Assembly (NCBI GenBank): GCA_035610365.1
Contig: CM069432.1
Coordinates: 227,066,532-227,130,531, forward strand
Length of the DNA stretch: 64,000 nucleotides
Direction: 5' to 3'
DNA from: Aquatica leii
Lineage: Eukaryota > Arthropoda > Insecta > Coleoptera > Lampyridae
The notes under the pieces were generated by a model, which saw only the letters and a program-made list of their open reading frames with translations, made no database searches and had not been told where the DNA came from. Position 1 is the first letter of the stretch; every line of letters begins with the position of its first letter. Shown one piece after another: positions 36,273 to 47,566 of the stretch. The position numbers were made by a program, and so were the translations under genes.

Positions 36273-37595
36273 CTTCGTTTTTTTTTTGTTTTTTGTGTTG
36301 TGGAACTGAAACTTGTGTGTATAGTTTTTCCTGATACATAATTAAAGAGGAAACCGACATAAATTCGACTTAGAGGAAACTAAAAGCTGCGATATCGTCG
36401 GCACGAGCTCGCAAACCTGGTGCATCGTTCATGGGCGGGTTAAAGCGTTATCGAAGCATTTCGTACCTTGTACATACAAAAATCAGGTACACTGTTATAG
36501 CTTATATACAACTATTTTAAGTTAACGGTGAAAAATAAAATAAATAAACGTATTGCGGATTTTGTTGTGCAAAATTTGAGTCACGTATTTCTAAAACAGC
36601 CATTTAAATTTGTTTTCTTTTGTTTCTGTAAGTATCAAATGTGTTTACGTAGGAATTAATTAAATTGTTTGAATTTACATATATTAACTGTAATAAACGA
36701 ATTTAAGTGGATTGCTTTTATAGATTTTTCTGATTATCACGGATTTGTAAAGAGAGTAAAAATGTAATTCGTTTCAAAACAACGCCAATGCAAGTCAAGT
36801 AACCTTTTCAAACTTACTGGGGTATTTAAATAAAAAAATCATTTTAAATTTGATAATGTTATTTCCAAATTAAGTTATGACTCGTAATTATTAGAAATAT
36901 TTTAACTTTGGTGTAACAATAAAGTTATGTTTAATTGTTTCCTAATTAACCCTTTCTATACTGAGCTCTAGCCTAGGAAGGAAAAAGTACTAAAAGTAGG
37001 TCCACTAGTACTACCGACAAAAGAATTTTTAAAACAACGACTCATCAAATAATATAACAAACCTAAAAGTTTTAAATCAACAATAGTAACTTTCGTTACA
37101 AAAAGAAAATTTGTAAAAAAAGATACAATATTTTAGACATAATAATAGAATAATCAACATCGAAAAATAAGAATTATTATTAAAGGGAAATAGATATAAT
37201 TTCATTTTATTTTGACGGTATTATAAACTAATCAGCACAATTTGATAAAGACAAAGATCATCCTATGCACCGAAACCTTACAAAGGATGTCGTGGTATAA
37301 CCTCAATTTTTTTATTACTTTAAATTTTTGTTAAAACGATGTCTACTACCATATAAAAGTTTAAAATATTGTATTTCAATATGGAATTTGTAATTACAAT
37401 GTTTTTTTATAAGTTTAGATCTTCACTAAACATAGTAAAGTTAAAAAATATAATCATAATTTATACGTTGCATATTTTTATTAATCATCATATTAGCATA
37501 TAATTTATTTAATACAAATTTGATAACAGAATGATGAAATAATCATGTTATGTGATATGATTTTGGCATCAAAGTGACATTCAGCTTTCTTATCT

Positions 37596-37617
37596 ATGGT
37601 ATGGTATGGTATGGTAT
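37596..37617. repeat. (GGTAT)n short tandem repeat
   Basis: About four copies of GGTAT in a row. Confidence 0.85.
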
Positions 37618-37749
37618 AAAATTTTTGACACAAATTTTGTATAAACAAGTGGTCAAAATGTCTAATTGATAATCGAGAAATGGTGTTAAAAAGATATCTT
37701 TTTACCATAATTTTGTTATTTGGGAAACGATTATAGTTGCATACTTAGC

Positions 37750-39600
37750 CAGGTTCGCTTTCTTTAGTGGAAGTTAAACTTAGTGATGATCTTCACAACA
37801 AGGGCAAATATGGCATTTTCTCCTAGCCGTTCGTCAAACCTTTCTTTGTAGCGGTTCGTTTTCTTATTCTGTGGATGACTTATTTGTTTGTAGTAACGTT
37901 AGACTTTTTTTACGAATTTGTATTTGTATGCAGTTAGTGTGAATTCTTTGTAAAATTTGAGGTTTCGTTAGCTCCCGGAACAAAAGAAACCAAAAAATTT
38001 TTTCTTATAACTTTTTCATTTTTGTTGTTTTCTACAAATACGTCTAGTCAGTGCCGGTTTAGCCAGGGGTCTTTTTCGTGCTAGAGCACCAGGAGGAAAA
38101 ATATTTTAGGGCGGTTTACATCTGCCCATTATCGATGAACTACTTTGATAATATTTAATGTTGGTGTTAAGACACAAATTTTAAAAGTAAATTTAAATAT
38201 AAAAGAAAAATAAGAAGAAGACTATGCAATAACCACTATGCAATATTTTTGAGACTAGAAGCAGTCGTTCACGTTATTACAGAAGCACCGGGCGGCAAAG
38301 TACCTTAAACCGGCACTGTGTCTAGTGCATTTATGCCGGCAATGTTCATGAAATAAAAAAAAATTGTAAGAAGTCAACGTTTGGTGGTTCTTACTACATT
38401 GTACATTACAATTATTTTATCTAGTATATCCACATCGTATATTGTATGATTGTTTGTCGTAATGATTTCAGGTTTTCTTGTGAATCTGTTAATTCCATCA
38501 TCGTGATGCATTGTTAACAGCAACAAAACTTAGGCTTTCATAGGTATAATACAAAAGTATATTCTTTTTGAAAAGCAAACATACTACTCCCTGTTTGTTT
38601 AGGCTAGTATTTTTCATATCCATTAGAATTTCTCTCATATTACATTTTAAAGTTTCTACTACTGTTATCCTTTTTTAAGAAGTTCCATGACCAACGGAAT
38701 TCTAGTGAACCAATTCTTTATCGTCATGTTGCGATTTGTTTATTCTATTGGTTTTTCTTTGTCACTCTTTATTGCTTTGTTGGAAAGATCCATCTGGTTG
38801 TTTGCCAAAGTACATATATTTACCGTAGTAATTGTTTTTGCATCCACTAAGACAAACCACTTAATGCCATATTTGACAGGTTTTTGGCATATAATGCTCA
38901 TTGTTGTTCAACTGTTAAAAATGCACTTGGTGTAATTGACTTTTTACAATTGTTGACAAACAGTTTGAACACATCTCTTATTGGAGTCAGTTTATCAATT
39001 TTTCGTCGTTTAATTCTATCATGGATCTTGTCAAACCTTTCACATCTACATAAAAATTTAGACTTGTTATAACTTATTGTGACATATATTGCTTCCATTT
39101 CCGTACCATCCGTGTTCTATAAATCTAAAATATTTGGTCTGATAGATTTTGAAGCACTTGCAAGATATAGTGTTTCTAAAAATGCCCTAACCTCACACAG
39201 GTCAGTCGCTTTGGCATCTTTTTTTTAACAAATTTAGTTTTTATATGGTCAATGTAAATGTTCGTTAAAGTAACAATTTTGCCCAGTACGACATAACGAT
39301 ACAAGTATTAAAACACTCAGTAACTGATTTTGCATTTTTTTGTCTACAAGATCCTGGTATTTTTAACACTACATTACAGCTTTAGTTTGAAATACAGGAG
39401 ATGGTATTTTGCTTCACTCGAATTTATCTTTTTCTATGTATACTAATTTATTTTGTGATACCACATTATCTTCGTCTGATTGAAGTTCATTGCTGTCATC
39501 TTCTTGTATGGTACTTGAATCATAATCAGAATTTTTAATTAGATTTTCTTCGCCACCTTTGATCTTTTCACAATTTTTAACATAACTCTCATTCCTTTAC
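37750..39600 (-). pseudogene. piggyBac transposase relic 3, interrupted by a hAT MITE
   Basis: Minus-strand translation in shifting frames follows a piggyBac transposase. About 39220-39110 gives DLCEVRAFLETLYLAS. 39098-38898 gives KSKFLCRCERFDKIHDR, DKLTPIRDVFKLFVNNC and SAFLTVEQQ, ending just at the first catalytic Asp/Glu position. About 38830-38700 gives LVDAKTITTVNICTLAN. About 38695-38400 gives NWFTRIPLVMELLKK, NMREILMDMKN and DDGINRFTRKPEIIT. After the MITE, about 38340 and 38040-37960 give AGINALDVFVENN and VIRKNFLVSFVPG. 37860-37770 gives the C-terminal CPCCEDHH remnant. Stops and frameshifts are many. Confidence 0.8.
38049..38318. mobile_element. 270-bp hAT-type MITE nested in piggyBac relic 3
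   Basis: The left end CAGTGCCGGTTTAGCCAG and the right end, read in inverse, CAGTGCCGGTTTAAGGTAC form a terminal inverted repeat. 8-base flanks CGTCTAGT (38041-38048) and TGTCTAGT (38319-38326) differ at one base. The CAG start, 8-base duplication and lack of coding sequence define a non-autonomous hAT element. Removing it rejoins the piggyBac coding frame around the residues INALDVFVENN. Confidence 0.88.
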
Positions 39601-39639
39601 TAAATAAGACCGTCTTCCGGGTTTGGACCGTGTCAATGT

Positions 39640-39705
39640 TGTAACGTAAGTTGCCAACGTTTCGCCCACTTTCGTAAGGGGCTTCATCAGGGCGTGAGAA
39701 AAATC
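39640..39705 (-). ncRNA. Hammerhead-like motif at the end of Penelope-like element 2
   Basis: Minus strand: GCC, CTGATGA, an extra A, GCCC, loop CTTACGAAAGT, GGGC, GAAACGTT, GGC. GCC/GGC can form stem I and GCCC/GGGC stem II. Stem III is only AC/GT without loop, as in Penelope hammerheads thought to act as dimers. The extra A before stem II departs from the consensus. Confidence 0.5.
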
Positions 39706-39915
39706 GAAGAACTCAAACAAGCAACCGAAATCCAACTAAAAACTTATCAAAAGTTAGGTAATCAACTTGAGAACCAAGTCAGATTCTAAACTCTGAAAAG
39801 GTAAGAAAGAAAACGATAAACTTGAAAAAGCAAACGAAAATCTAACAAAAAACCGCTACAGATTTAGGTAATCAATTTGTAAACCAAGCCAGATTCTAAA
39901 CTCCATAGAAGTGAC

Positions 39916-40410
39916 TTATAAAGTAATAGTCTCCGTATATAAAGAAGAAGTATCGTCACGGCTGGTTAAGCTCGACTCTAATTGGGTTACGGTTGAAAGG
40001 GGCCGTGTTTTCGATAAAGAACTAATCACCGGGAACCAAAGAGGGGATAGCTCAAAACCATGATCACGATTAAAGTTATTGGGGTGTTTGATGATTTCTA
40101 TGCTCTCTCGAAATTTCCTGTTAAAAAAGAATGGAGATTTGGCAATCACCGAAACGTTATCAAAATCTATCTTGTGACCTGTAGTGAAAGGATGTTCAGC
40201 AACGGCAGACTTAGAAATATGCCTTTTCCTTATACAACGATCATGTTCTGAAATGCGAGTAATGACGAAACGACCGGTCTCACCAATGTAGACTAAACCA
40301 CATGAACAAGGAATGTAGAATGTAGAAATGTCCTTAAGTAATCGAGTACGTGGATGTAGACGACAATTAATAACTGTATGAATATCTCGCTTCATAAAAC
40401 CATTGTTCAC
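39916..40410 (-). pseudogene. GIY-YIG endonuclease domain of Penelope-like element 2
   Basis: One open frame of 164 codons gives the complete endonuclease: TVINCRLHPRTRLLKD, then FYIPCSCGLVYIGETGRFV (GIY-YIG core with CSC before VYIGETG), TRISEHDRCIRKRHISKSA, VAEHPFTTGHKIDFDNVSV and the C-terminal FRESIEIIKHPNNFNRDHG block with LSPLWFPVI. Upstream codons (to about 40480) give NQPENLDSELCHL in the next frame. In Penelope elements this domain nicks target DNA next to the RT. The domain itself is unbroken, but it is orphaned from its RT by 5' truncation. Confidence 0.88.
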
Positions 40411-40793
40411 TAAAGTTCTAGTAAGATGACAGAGTTCTGAGTCTAGATTCTCAGGTTGGTTACAAGAAGAATGCCGTCTTATGCGTTGACAATTTGTTTG
40501 ACACCGTAAACAAGTGCAAGGACGTTAATATTATTTATCGACGATTAATGTTTTTTGTTGATCAAGCGAAGTTATAAAAAAACTAAAGTATACGAACTAA
40601 CCTGTTGTTATATTTAATAGTCGCGCAATACCTTTAATTAATGGTTGCTAATGATTTTATCGGTTATTATACAAAACCATTCATTAATAGAAATTCATGC
40701 TTGATTCAAAATTGCTCATTAATAATGGTCATTACGACCTATTTCTGATACATTATTATACGTTAATATTGCTATAAACAGACGATCGACGGA

Positions 40794-40930
40794 AATAGTA
40801 ATTTATGTAACAAGCGTCAAAAGTGAAGCATAGCATAATGGACGTTAACGTGGCGCGAGGCCGCAGGTTGACCGCTGCATGAGGAAGAGTTATGCTATGA
40901 GGCTTTTGACAAGAGTAACATAATTCTTTT
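40794..40930. repeat. Foldback (hairpin) repeat, copy 2
   Basis: Left arm TTTATGTAACAAGCGTCAAA through CATAGCATAA, right arm TTATGCTATG through CTTTTGACAAGAGTAACATA. The loop is about 50 bases and GC-rich (GTGGCGCGAGGCCGC). It is related to 2705-2816 and 43870-43930. Confidence 0.6.
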
Positions 40931-41153
40931 TTGATTTTTTCATTATAAAATTTTTTAGAAAATTTACAAAGAATCACATCTAAAACTTCATAAATATAGT
41001 ACATTTATAATTAAATAAATAAAGTTTAAAAGTCGAATGATTTACGTAGTACCAACTCCGAAATATACAATAGTATAATATCTAAATTTATAAAATTATT
41101 AAAGCGTTTTGCTTCTAATTTTATCTAAATTTAAGAACAGATTTTCTACTAGC

Positions 41154-43723
41154 CAGTGGTTCGCAAACTCTTTTGGCCCGCGGACCTGTTTTCATAGCAA
41201 AACTTGCCCACGAACCCCTGAGTGAAAAAACTACCTAAATGCATAACAGAAACATTACAAACTTTGATGTCTTGAATAGTAAATGATGACGTAAAAATAA
41301 AATATAAATAAAATATTTTGTTGGAAGTATTGAAATTATAACTTTTGTTTTAAAATACAAAAAAAAAATTAATGACTTAGATAAACCTGATGATGATGTT
41401 ATGAGCGTATTTATATCCGTCTCAATGTTTGTGAGTAACAACCGCAAATCCCCACGATTACTAAATGTTAATCGGTTTTTTTTGTAATGACGCTCATAAC
41501 GGCGCCGAATCTATGTTCTACCAAATAGGAAGACGGAAAAATTTGGAAACTGGAAAGATTTTCCTCTTCACACGATTTGCTTATACAGCAAAAATTTGCA
41601 ACATACGCAGATATTACAGTTTTAGTTTTGATTAAATTTAATGTCACCTTGTAGTTTCAATTTAGTCTCGTTAAATCTGGAAAATAAATTAGTCATATAA
41701 GCGTTGTAATTTTTTGAGAAATTAAATTGTGTCGCAAAAAGCGATAAACATGCACTTTTAGATAATCAACGTACTTCTATGTTAAGTAGTAAACGATTAT
41801 AGTCATCATTTTCCAAACAAAGTTGAGTGGATAATCTTTCATTTAAGGCGTTCCTTTTGATTTTATTATCTGCTCTAATGACATAATATGTAAAGGTTGA
41901 TGCAAAGGCTTTTTGCGAAAAGTGATGAATGACAAAATGTACCGATAATACATTTGATATAGCTTGTTTTAAGTATGCCAGGAAGACTCGGTGTGATTCT
42001 ACTATTGCCAGAGCATCGTCAGTAGCAAAGGAGATGATATTAGTGAAGGTTATAGCTTTTGCATAAAATGTTGAATTCGGTAAATAACGTTTCAACTTTC
42101 GTATCAGTTTCCAAGCATTTAGCAAATAACTCTTCGAAAAATTTTCCTTTTTTTACAAATCTCACATAAGCTAAAAGTAAAGCTTTGTTTCCTGGTAATG
42201 ATGACTCTTCTAGCTGTATAGAAAATTCATATGTTTTGTTAGTTTAGAAGCAGTCACATAAAGAGCTTTCACAGTCATTTTGTCGATCCTTCTTCGTACA
42301 GTATTATTACTCAGTGGAATTCTTTTTATATCAAAAGCTGCTTTGTGCAACACGATGCGTATTACCTCATTTATAGTGTTCATCAGCAATACCGTGTGGT
42401 TTTCCGGACTTCGCCATCATTAAAGAAATATTATAAGAAGCACGCAGTCCATCGCCATCTCTCTTAGATGTTATGTTTTTTGATTGTTTGTAGAAACGTT
42501 AAATCCTAATTTTTTTGTCACTATGGATTTTTATTAGATGTTCCTTAAGCTTAGAAGTTTTTATTGAATCGTTTGACATCGTTTTATTACATAGAAGACA
42601 CATAGGTAAAGTATTATTTCTTGGTGACAGAATAAATCCACATTACATATATTTAACAACTGTATTGTCTGCATTTCTTCTTCAGCTTACTTACTATTTG
42701 AAAAAAAGAGACCTATAAGGTATAAGAAAATATATATAAATAAATTTAAATAAATTTTTATTTGCAACAAACCACTGTTAAAACGCTCTCTTGAATTAAT
42801 TATTTGAGATGTAAAAATAAAATTTCATGTAAATATCACATATTGTGTAGGTACTCATTGTGTACTAATTGATTTTTAAAGAAAAATAAATAAATTAAAA
42901 ATTGATTAACGACCGAATATAATAATACAGTAATTCAAAACATTTGCGGATTTGGTTATTCCCGGAAGTAAATAAAATAAACAAAAATATAAAATAGTAA
43001 GCTATAATTTTTAGCCCAATATGTCTATCTTCTTTTACAGAATCATTAAGAATATATTATTTACAAACACATCTATGTTAGAAAAACTTACAATCCTTTC
43101 TTAAGTTTTTAATTAAAAAAAAATCTCTGATAAATGTTAAGGGATTACTGTACTGATAACTGTGATATATATTTTTTTAATCAACTTAAACAAGAATATA
43201 ACTTTGCTTAAATAAATTTAAATTCAAAAGAAATATCAATTTTATTTAAATATACTTACGTAACAAAAGTACGCTATCTGCGTAGCAACACAAAATTTTT
43301 TGTTTTTTTGTCCAAGACTACGAAAATTTGTTGTATGCACTTCACATCACGCACAAAACAGAACTAAATTGTTGATTAGAAGCACGACTCTTTTATAGTT
43401 AATATTATTGACTAGTTGGTGCAGGTATCGGCTCTATTGTTGCGTTCCTATATAAACCTGTATAGATAGGCCTGACTGACCGCGATGCTTGTTATTACTT
43501 CAATTTTATGAATTTGTCTATATTTATATTTTACTTAGAACGTAAAAATGGTTAATAATTTATTTATTGTTATTTATTTTAACTTTCATATTAATAAAAA
43601 TGTGTCCCAATTCATATTTTTTATTAATTCTTGCGCAGCCAAATCAATTTTAATTTTCCACGGACCCCCTGAATGATCCCAGGGACTGTTGAGAATCCGT
43701 AAGGATCATTTTGAGAACTACTG
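41154..43723 (-). mobile_element. hAT element copy 2 (ZBED-type), degenerate
   Basis: The left end CAGTGGTTCGCAAACTC and, in inverse, right end CAGTAGTTCTCAAAATGATC are hAT-type inverted ends. The minus strand encodes transposase relics. The right half matches hAT copy 1 at 33385-35875 over more than 1 kb. The target duplication is unclear: flanks CTACTAGC and TATTAGAT share only a TAnTAG core. Confidence 0.82.
41750..42720 (-). pseudogene. hAT transposase relic (ZBED5/SCAND3-like)
   Basis: Minus-strand 42610-42480 gives LCNKTMSNDSIKTSKLKEHL, a BED-type zinc finger with the Cys pair and a distal His. 42470-42370 gives AKSGKPHGIADEHYK. 42240-42120 gives YEFSIQLEESSLPGNKALL and VKKGKFFEELFAKCLET. 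42125-41766 is open for 119 codons with FATDDALAIVESHRVFLAYL (from the catalytic TDGAPAM block) and LNERLSTQLCLENDDYNRLL, followed by LNIEVR. Stops separate the pieces and the C-terminal dimerisation region is not visible. It is inactive. Confidence 0.82.
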
Positions 43724-43869
43724 TATTAGATATACATTGTTTAAATAATAATTGACTTTTAATGCATAGTTTTACGTAGATTGCAATTTAACACTTTACT
43801 ACGCTTTTTTTGTTATTATGTAACTACACTAAGAAACGAATATTGATGTTTGCGATAAGGGCAGCACAA

Positions 43870-43930
43870 AATAGTAATTTACGCAACAAGTGTCAAAAGT
43901 AGCGCACAACATAACAAAGGTTAATGCAAC
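43870..43930. repeat. Foldback repeat, copy 3 (one arm)
   Basis: AATAGTAATTTACGCAACAA followed by GTGTCAAAAG, ACAACATAAC and GGTTAATGCAACGCG matches the left arm and loop start of 40794-40860. The second arm is not obvious. Confidence 0.5.
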
Positions 43931-44934
43931 GCGAATCCGCGTTTAAATTTTTTATATTTTATCTATACGATAAAAACAAAAATTCTTGTAATTTTACTGT
44001 TGATGGATTCCTATTTAAAGATAATAAAACTGCAAAAAATATAAAAAACCATAAACTACTTTTTTTAAATACGCGTCACTTATTTCAAAGTAGGCGTAAT
44101 ATCAAAACCAAAAAGTATTTTAAACTTGTAAATCAAAAATTACAATTTACGATTAACGCGTACTAAAATCTTAAATTATAAATTTACAATTGATTAATGT
44201 ATAAAGCAAACTGTAATAATAAAATAGTATAGTAATACTTAGTCATGTATTTTATCAACGCTTATAAATAAGTAAATAATTGATTAGCTATGCATTTTTG
44301 CATATGAACAATTTTATAGTTTTGCAATACTATGTAGAAGGCACAAATCTTATCTATAAGTACAATATGTTTTCCAGAGCGTATGTTTTGCTATTCTATC
44401 AATTTAAATAACTTTTAACAAAAAATATATACATTCGGTTTCATATTTTTAAATATAACAGCTTATCAAAATTTATAGATTAATGGCAACGTTAAAAATT
44501 AAATTATGCACGTTTAAAGAAGTCAGCAAAACACTGCAAACGTTGTATTTTCAATTATAAGATAAGATTGTTACTGCAAAAAACACCTATTCTTACCCCT
44601 TAAAAACCGCAATATCCGTTACTAATTAATACTTTTACATAACCGTACCTTTAGGAATGTTATAAAGAACGTGTCGATTTTGTCAAAGGATTTTATACCA
44701 ATATCAAATTGCAAAATGCTATTGGTTTTTTCGCATAAACTAAAAGTTTAGTTGATGTGTAAAACAAGTTTTAGTATTTTAAGGCATTTAAAACTAGTCC
44801 ACGTGCTGACTTTTAACATTTGCGATAGTACTAGAATTTGCTGAATTTCACAAATTTCTGATAACGTCTGTACATTAATTAAAAAATTTATTAGTATAAA
44901 ATGAGTAAATGTAACGATTAATTTAACATTCACC
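43931..44934. other. Upstream region of the Q-rich gene, no other gene seen
   Basis: The 80-codon plus frame at 43924-44166 has no recognisable motif. The rest is AT-rich. TATAAAA at 44895-44901 lies 34 bases before the start codon of the Q-rich gene and could be its TATA box, which would leave a very short 5' UTR. Confidence 0.4.
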
Positions 44935-45821
44935 ATGAAAGCTTTTCTAGTTGTCGTTGTTTTAGTGACCGTAAGTAATTTTACTAAAAACTACTTTTAT
45001 TTTATCTCTTTCTTAATTTTATAGCTCGCTGGCGCTTACTGCGATAAATCTGAAGAAATCGATTTAAACGATTTTTTTCAAGATAAAGATGATGCACAAG
45101 TAGGTGATTACAACAAACAAGCTTCATATAATCAAGAAGTGCATGGATATAAATTTGGTCCAAAAGCACGATCACAACATCAAATGCAATATAATAATGA
45201 ACAACAACTACAATATGGAGTCAAGTCTCAACAACCATATTTACAGCAGCAACATAGCCAAAACAGATACGACTACGAACAACAAGTAAGTAACAGGAAC
45301 AGTCAAGATAGTAATGAGCAATATAGTCAACAACATCAACAACTGCAAGGACAACAGCAACTAGAAAATCAAGGATGGGGTCAAGGATTGTACCAGCAAG
45401 GACAGCAGCAACAGAAACAATATGATCAGAAACAATATAGACAAGGTCGATATCAACAAGGTCAACAAAATCAACAATATCAAAACCAACACCGACAAGC
45501 ACATCCTCAGCAATGGGAAAGCCAAGAACAACAACAAGAGTTTGCATCTCAAGAACATTACGGTAATCAACACCATAACCAGTATAAACAGAATTTATAT
45601 AATCAACAAGGCTTAGATGCTCAACAACAGCAACAACAACAAAGCAAACAAAATATGTATAAACATCAACCGAAACAACGAGTATATGTAAGAAAAATAA
45701 TATGTAAAATTAGATAATATTTATTTTGTTTTAGCACTCCGGTGAACAAGATACTGGCAGATTTGTTGTTAATCAACAACGACCAAGGAATGGCCAAGAT
45801 TCGTCAGAAGAAAGATTTTAG
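44935..45821 (+). CDS. Secreted glutamine/tyrosine-rich protein, 3 exons, 261 aa, no known family
   Basis: Exons 44935-44970, 45025-45687 and 45735-45821, all phase 0 with GT-AG junctions (GTAAGT and GTAAGA donors). Exon 1 plus the first codons of exon 2 encode a signal peptide, MKAFLVVVVLVTLAGAYC, with a likely cut near AYC. An acidic stretch follows (KSEEIDLNDFFQDKDDAQ). The long middle is about one third Gln, with many Tyr, Asn, Gly, His and Arg in GQQ, YQQ and QYxQ runs and a run of seven Gln near residue 210. The end is polar, NGQDSSEERF. No cysteine pattern or enzyme motif was seen. Skipping the second intron would leave VRKIICKIR and a stop, so splicing fits better. By composition it could be a structural, silk, eggshell, salivary or clot protein; that is inference only. 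Q-rich sequence evolves fast, so homologues may be hard to find. Confidence 0.85.
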
Positions 45822-45917
45822 CTTTTACATAAAATTCTGTAAAAATATTAAAAATAACGACTTTCTTAAGTGTTAATGAAATGTTGATAAAATTATCTGT
45901 GACTTCGCACATGGTAA

Positions 45918-45923
45918 AATAAA
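45918..45923 (+). terminator. Polyadenylation signal of the Q-rich gene
   Basis: AATAAA overlapping a second AATAAA, about 97 bases past the TAG at 45819-45821. Confidence 0.55.
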
Positions 45924-45929
45924 TAAAAA

Positions 45930-46817
45930 TATTTAATTGCACTGTTTTTTTAAATACTTTAAACATACATTTTAACTACATCTGATAGAATCTGAACATC
46001 TTGAAGAAATGAAGCTAAGGAATGCATTTAAATTGAGTTTTAAAGGTGCGGTATATTCATCAAGAGGTATTGAGTTGTCTCATGGGAATCGGCGGCACGT
46101 AGAAATAGACTTTTAAATCTTTACCTTGCTTAACTTCATGTACTCCAAGAAAGTATTTGCGTTCGTTTAAACTATTTCCGCTTTACTATCTTGATGAGGC
46201 GATTCTTATGTAGTGTGGTAGATTCGTATACGTTTAGTTGCTGGCTTTTTCTAAATCACAATGTCGAATGTAATTTCATAACGTAACAAACATTAAACTA
46301 AATACGTTATTAAACTGCAGATTACTTGCGCTATTGATAATCTTAACGTACACCCAAATATCAATTTATTTTAGTTGAGTAATAAATATTAACTATTGTT
46401 TTCTGTTCTTTTCCTACAAGTATTTGTGTACATGTCAAACTATTGAAAACAAAAATAATAGTAGAGAGATCAACATGTATAAATAACGTAATTGATAAAA
46501 AAATTAAAACACAGGACAGTAAATTAAGTCGTAATAAATTTATGTAAGTGAAATTTAAAGTGTGTAAAGTTAGGACATCGAAGAAATGATTTATAATTAA
46601 GGTCTATTCGACAGAAATCACATTTGTAAAGCATACACCATTTGTTTTACCTAAACTGTAAATTGAAAATTACTTAAACTACTGCAGTTTAAGAGAAATT
46701 GTATAAAATTATAAAAATAAAACGTATAGTAGTTTACGCAAAAAATTCATCCAAACATTTGCTATACAATTATGTTTGTCATATTTAATTAATCGCAAAA
46801 AATTTTACATACATATA
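45930..46817. other. Intergenic stretch without recognised gene
   Basis: AT-rich, no coding or repeat structure that I can support. Confidence 0.4.
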
Positions 46818-47455
46818 TAGGGTCGTTCACGCTCAATGGGACTGAGATTAATATCAAAACTATAAATTTAATCAAAAAATCCTATGAGAGAAATTATACG
46901 TAAGTCAGTGCCAGTTACAATTTAAAAGTATACAAGGTGACTCATATTAAAACAACAATATAAAGCTATATATTTTTAATTGACCCACTAGGTATGTGTT
47001 TGATTTTATTATTAAAGACTGCTTAAAAAATTATGTCAGTTTATGCAAAGTTTCTACCCTAGCATAGCGGGGGGTGATTATACACTTGTCTTAACAGTTT
47101 CCTATACTTATTTTTGATAGTTTTTGAATTGTTTGACTTTTTTTAAAAATACAGTACTCTTGAAATAAATTAATTACGCTTAATTACATAAATTTATAAT
47201 TAAGGGATTTTGTCTGTTAATTTGCCACTGCTTTGTATAGATATAATTAAATTATTAAATTAATGTACAGAGTGTTTGTAATTAGAAGTTTAAGTACACT
47301 AAAACGTTTTGTTTAATTGCTTTGTTAACTTAAATGAAACACCCTGTATTTTATTGTTGTAACAACAAGAATGATTTTCTTTTTGAACTGTTATAAGGTT
47401 TCATATATCAATATCCAATATTTTCGGATTTATTTCTATTAATTTACATGTTTCA
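46818..47455 (+). repeat. Left long terminal inverted repeat
   Basis: Pairs in inverse with 52440-53012. Shared blocks include TGTCAGTTTATGCAAAGTTT, GATAGTTTTTGAATTGTTTG, GTTTGTAATTAGAAGTTTAA and ATAAGGTTTC..TATATCAATA. It carries a few insertions relative to the right arm, for example near 47055-47090. Confidence 0.82.
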
Positions 47456-47566
47456 ACCATTTTCTTGATTTAATAGCACTTTTTTTATTGCGTAAACTGT
47501 AAAATTACAAAAACTTGTTTACTGTCAAAATAACATTTGACAGAATATTCAATTGAAGACAGGGTA

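Larger units (their letters stand above)
35876..37749. other. Stretch without recognised gene
   Basis: No coding region supported. It holds a short tandem repeat at 36186-36272 and a (GGTAT)n run at about 37596-37617. The 107-codon minus frame at 36003-35680 is antisense to the hAT transposase start and is a shadow. Confidence 0.4.
39605..40540 (-). mobile_element. Penelope-like element 2, 5'-truncated
   Basis: Only the 3' part remains: the GIY-YIG domain, a short 3' region, and a hammerhead-like tail at 39705-39640. The RT is missing. It lies directly against piggyBac relic 3. Confidence 0.8.

Noticed and set aside
45221-45576. Long minus-strand open frames opposite the Q-rich gene
   Set aside because: They are antisense to CAA/CAG-rich codons, which read as Leu/Val-rich open frames on the other strand. 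The plus strand has the signal peptide and splice sites.
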